NCBI RefSeq assembly: GCF_000250655.1
Contig: NC_016935.1
Coordinates: 6,776,001-6,840,000, forward strand
Direction: 5' to 3'
Source: Paenibacillus mucilaginosus 3016
GTDB taxonomy: Bacteria > Bacillota > Bacilli > Paenibacillales > NBRC-103111
DNA: 64,000 nucleotides
Below the pieces are notes generated by a model. That model searched no databases. It worked only from the letters and a program-made list of their open reading frames with translations, and was not told where the DNA came from. Made by a program: the position numbers and the translations under genes. Positions 62,369 to 64,000 of the stretch are shown here, piece after piece; positions within the stretch are counted from its first letter, which is position 1; each line of letters starts with the position of its first letter.

Positions 62369-62830
62369 ATGATCGTCCGACTCGCTCTAACCGACCCGGA
62401 AACCGCCTCGAATCTGCTGAAGGTGCAGACCCCGTCCTATCTCGTCGAAGCCGAGCTGATCGGGTTCCACGGCATTCCTGCTCTGAATGACACCGTAGAG
62501 TCCCTGGCCCAATCCGGGGAGACGTTCTACGGATACTTCGCCGGCGGGGAGCTTGCCGGAGCGGCAGCCTACGAGCTCGATGGAGGCACGATGGAGATTA
62601 CGCGGCTGGTCGTGCATCCGATGTTTTTTCGCAGGGGCATTGGAGGCTCCCTCATCCGGTTTCTGCTCGAATTGAATCTTGGGGTGAAAGGATACCGGGT
62701 GAGCACCGGGGCGAAGAACGGGCCGGCCAAGCGGCTTTATACGAACTGCGGGTTCAAGGAGGCCGGGGAGCTGGAGGTCGCCCCGGAGGTGTTCCTTACG
62801 CTTCTGGAACGGGGGGTTGCAGGCCAGTAA
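62369..62830 (+). CDS. GNAT-family N-acetyltransferase
   Basis: A 153-residue acetyltransferase. The acetyl-CoA loop is VHPMFFRRGIGGSLIRF near residues 86-102, preceded by GAAAYELDGGTMEITRLV and followed by NGPAKRLYTNCGFKE. Substrate unknown. AAGGAG is 13 bases from the ATG, a long but tolerable spacing. Terminator follows. Confidence 0.87.
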   Translation: MIVRLALTDPETASNLLKVQTPSYLVEAELIGFHGIPALNDTVESLAQSGETFYGYFAGGELAGAAAYELDGGTMEITRLVVHPMFFRRGIGGSLIRFLLELNLGVKGYRVSTGAKNGPAKRLYTNCGFKEAGELEVAPEVFLTLLERGVAGQ

Positions 62831-62831
62831 A

Positions 62832-62863
62832 AAGACCTCCCGCATGCCGTCGCAGGAGGCCTT
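62832..62863. terminator. Bidirectional terminator
   Basis: AAGACCTCC (62832-62840) and GGAGGCCTT (62855-62863) pair with one mismatch; TTTTT follows on the minus strand. Serves the GNAT gene and the convergent TenA gene. Confidence 0.8.
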
Positions 62864-62883
62864 CTATAGTTACCGGGGACGGA

Positions 62884-63555
62884 TCAGCCCGCCGGCCACA
62901 TTTGGCCGTGATAGGCCATGTCCCAGAACATGTACTCATAGCGGGTCGTGTTCAGGAAAATCTCCTCGAGCCTCGCCAGTTCCGCTTCGGAGCGCCCTTC
63001 CGCCAGCTCGTCGAGCAGGCCGATGCACCACTGGGCCAGCGCCTCGAACTCCTCCGAGCTGTACATGCGGATCCACTCGCCGTAATCCTCGTGGTCGGCC
63101 GCACCCGGAATCCGGCTCAGCTCCTTGCCGATCTCCCAGTAGCTCCACATGCAGGGCAGCAGGGCGGCGACGAGCTCCGCAAGCGATCCGTTCTGCGCCG
63201 CATGAAGCATGTAGTGCGAATAGGCCAGCGTGATCGGCGACGGCTCCGCCGTCTCGAGCTCCTCCTCCGAGATGCCGAAGCGGGCCGCATAAGCACGGTG
63301 CAGCGCCATCTCCTCATGCAGCGTCGAATGCAGCAGGGCGGCGAACTTTTCCATCGTCGCCAGGTCATTCGCCTTCACCGCCCCCAGGGCGAAAAGCTTC
63401 GCGTAATCGATCAGATACAGGTAATCCTGGATCATGTAGAAGCGGAATTTGTCCCGGTCCAGCGTCCCTGCGCCCATCTCGCGGACGAAAGGATGCGAGT
63501 GATTTTGCCGCCAGACTCCCTCAAGCTTGCCAAGCAGCCTCTGCGTGAATGTCAT
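62884..63555 (-). CDS. tenA: Aminopyrimidine aminohydrolase (thiaminase II)
   Basis: A 223-residue TenA-family protein. Key residues fit the Bacillus enzyme: D44 in IQDYLYL, the catalytic Cys135 in LLPCMWSYW, and E207 in TTRYEYMFW. TenA hydrolyses aminopyrimidine products of thiamine breakdown to 4-amino-5-hydroxymethyl-2-methylpyrimidine for salvage. No thiamine operon or TPP element adjoins it in the window. AAGGAG precedes the ATG. It follows the M20 peptidase gene on the same strand by 34 bases. Confidence 0.93.
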   Translation of the reverse strand: MTFTQRLLGKLEGVWRQNHSHPFVREMGAGTLDRDKFRFYMIQDYLYLIDYAKLFALGAVKANDLATMEKFAALLHSTLHEEMALHRAYAARFGISEEELETAEPSPITLAYSHYMLHAAQNGSLAELVAALLPCMWSYWEIGKELSRIPGAADHEDYGEWIRMYSSEEFEALAQWCIGLLDELAEGRSEAELARLEEIFLNTTRYEYMFWDMAYHGQMWPAG

Positions 63556-63589
63556 CGTTAACCCTCTCCTTGACTCGTAGTATCGATGG

Positions 63590-64000
63590 TTACTCCTTGG
63601 GCGTATGGCCCCATTCGTAGATAAAACGCAGCATCACCTTCGTATAATCGACGAGCTGCCTGACGGATACGCTCTCGTTCACCGCGTGGGCGTTCTGCAG
63701 ATCCCCCGGGCCGTAGATCGCGGCCGGTATGCCGGCATCGGCGAACCAGCCGCCGTCGGTCACGGTAGGCGACACATCCACCACAGCCGGTACGCCGAGC
63801 GCCCCCTCGTGCGAGCGCTGCAGCAGCCGGACGGCCTCATGGTCCGGATCGACCTCCAGGGACGGGAACACCTCGCCCCGGTCCTCGATCATCGAAGTGC
63901 CGCCCCAGCGGAACTCCAGCGGATTCTCGCGCAGCCACGGGTCCGCCGCAGCCACCCGCTGCAAGTGCTCCTCGATCTCCCGGGCAACCCCTTCATACGT
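63590..64000 (-). CDS. M20-family peptidase/deacylase, C-terminal part (window edge)
   Basis: The frame is open to the right window edge and gives the last 136 residues of a zinc-dependent M20 enzyme (ArgE/DapE/ACY1 group). Visible are the end of the dimerisation domain (AREIEEHLQRV), a region with SPTVTDGGWFADAGIPAAIYGPG and the late histidine in QNAHAVNES that binds the second zinc. The conserved catalytic-site residues of the N-terminal half lie outside. Specific substrate not decided. Followed at 34 bases by tenA. Confidence 0.85.
   Translation of the reverse strand, partial: TYEGVAREIEEHLQRVAAADPWLRENPLEFRWGGTSMIEDRGEVFPSLEVDPDHEAVRLLQRSHEGALGVPAVVDVSPTVTDGGWFADAGIPAAIYGPGDLQNAHAVNESVSVRQLVDYTKVMLRFIYEWGHTPKE

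Overview
The window looks like a chromosomal segment of a GC-rich Paenibacillus. This is inferred from the gene mix: Bacillales-type AGGAGG ribosome binding sites, a T-box leader, a 7-1-7 Fur box, lipoprotein-type solute-binding proteins, an SLH-domain protein, several AraC/YesN-type regulators and a dense set of plant-polysaccharide enzymes. Species is not established. Coding is tight, and high GC creates very long antisense shadow frames that are not genes.

Layout. 1-3.2 kb: myo-inositol catabolism genes iolD-iolE-iolC (minus), divergent from a frameshifted AraC gene. 4.4-7.4 kb: Fur-controlled siderophore uptake (lipoprotein plus two FecCD permeases, no ATPase). 7.5-9.2 kb: a stand-alone ATPase and a repeat-filled gap. 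9.2-19.4 kb: a sugar ABC transporter (two permeases, solute-binding protein), two GH43 enzymes and a membrane AraC-type sensor-regulator, all minus. 19.7-25.6 kb: one 1962-residue secreted pectate lyase/pectin methylesterase. 26-28.1 kb: a Lin0512 protein, an SMR pump and a glycosyltransferase. 28.5-34.6 kb: three small DUF2642-like proteins surrounded by glycosyltransferases and a pyruvyltransferase-like gene, a candidate (spore-)surface glycosylation locus. 35-42.9 kb: CBO0543 membrane protein, PL11 rhamnogalacturonan lyase, two tandem esterases, a small lipoprotein, an SLH-GH18 protein, DUF1361 protein. 43-47.8 kb: an aspartate-type aminotransferase, an archaeal/fungal-type asd with a frameshift behind a T-box leader, an AraC regulator and a histidine phosphatase. 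47.8-52.2 kb: TetR/hydrolase pair with operator, GH28 polygalacturonase, LacI regulator. 52.6-57.3 kb: a second copy of the dispersed repeat, then GH5 and GH6 cellulases with FN3 and CBM3 modules. 57.8-64 kb: VOC protein, two GNATs, MBL hydrolase, membrane protein, a frameshifted GH43, TenA and the end of an M20 peptidase.

Functionally the window is dominated by outside-the-cell degradation of plant cell wall (cellulose: GH5, GH6; pectin and rhamnogalacturonan: PL1-CE8, GH28, PL11; side chains: GH43 and esterases), import of the products, and use of inositol. Three genes (AraC at 3.5 kb, asd at 44.8 kb, GH43 at 61.9 kb) each look broken by one base, which raises the question of assembly errors. 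The two most unusual structural signals are an approximately 190-bp dispersed element found twice with identical internal geometry, and the small-protein/glycosyltransferase locus at 28-35 kb.
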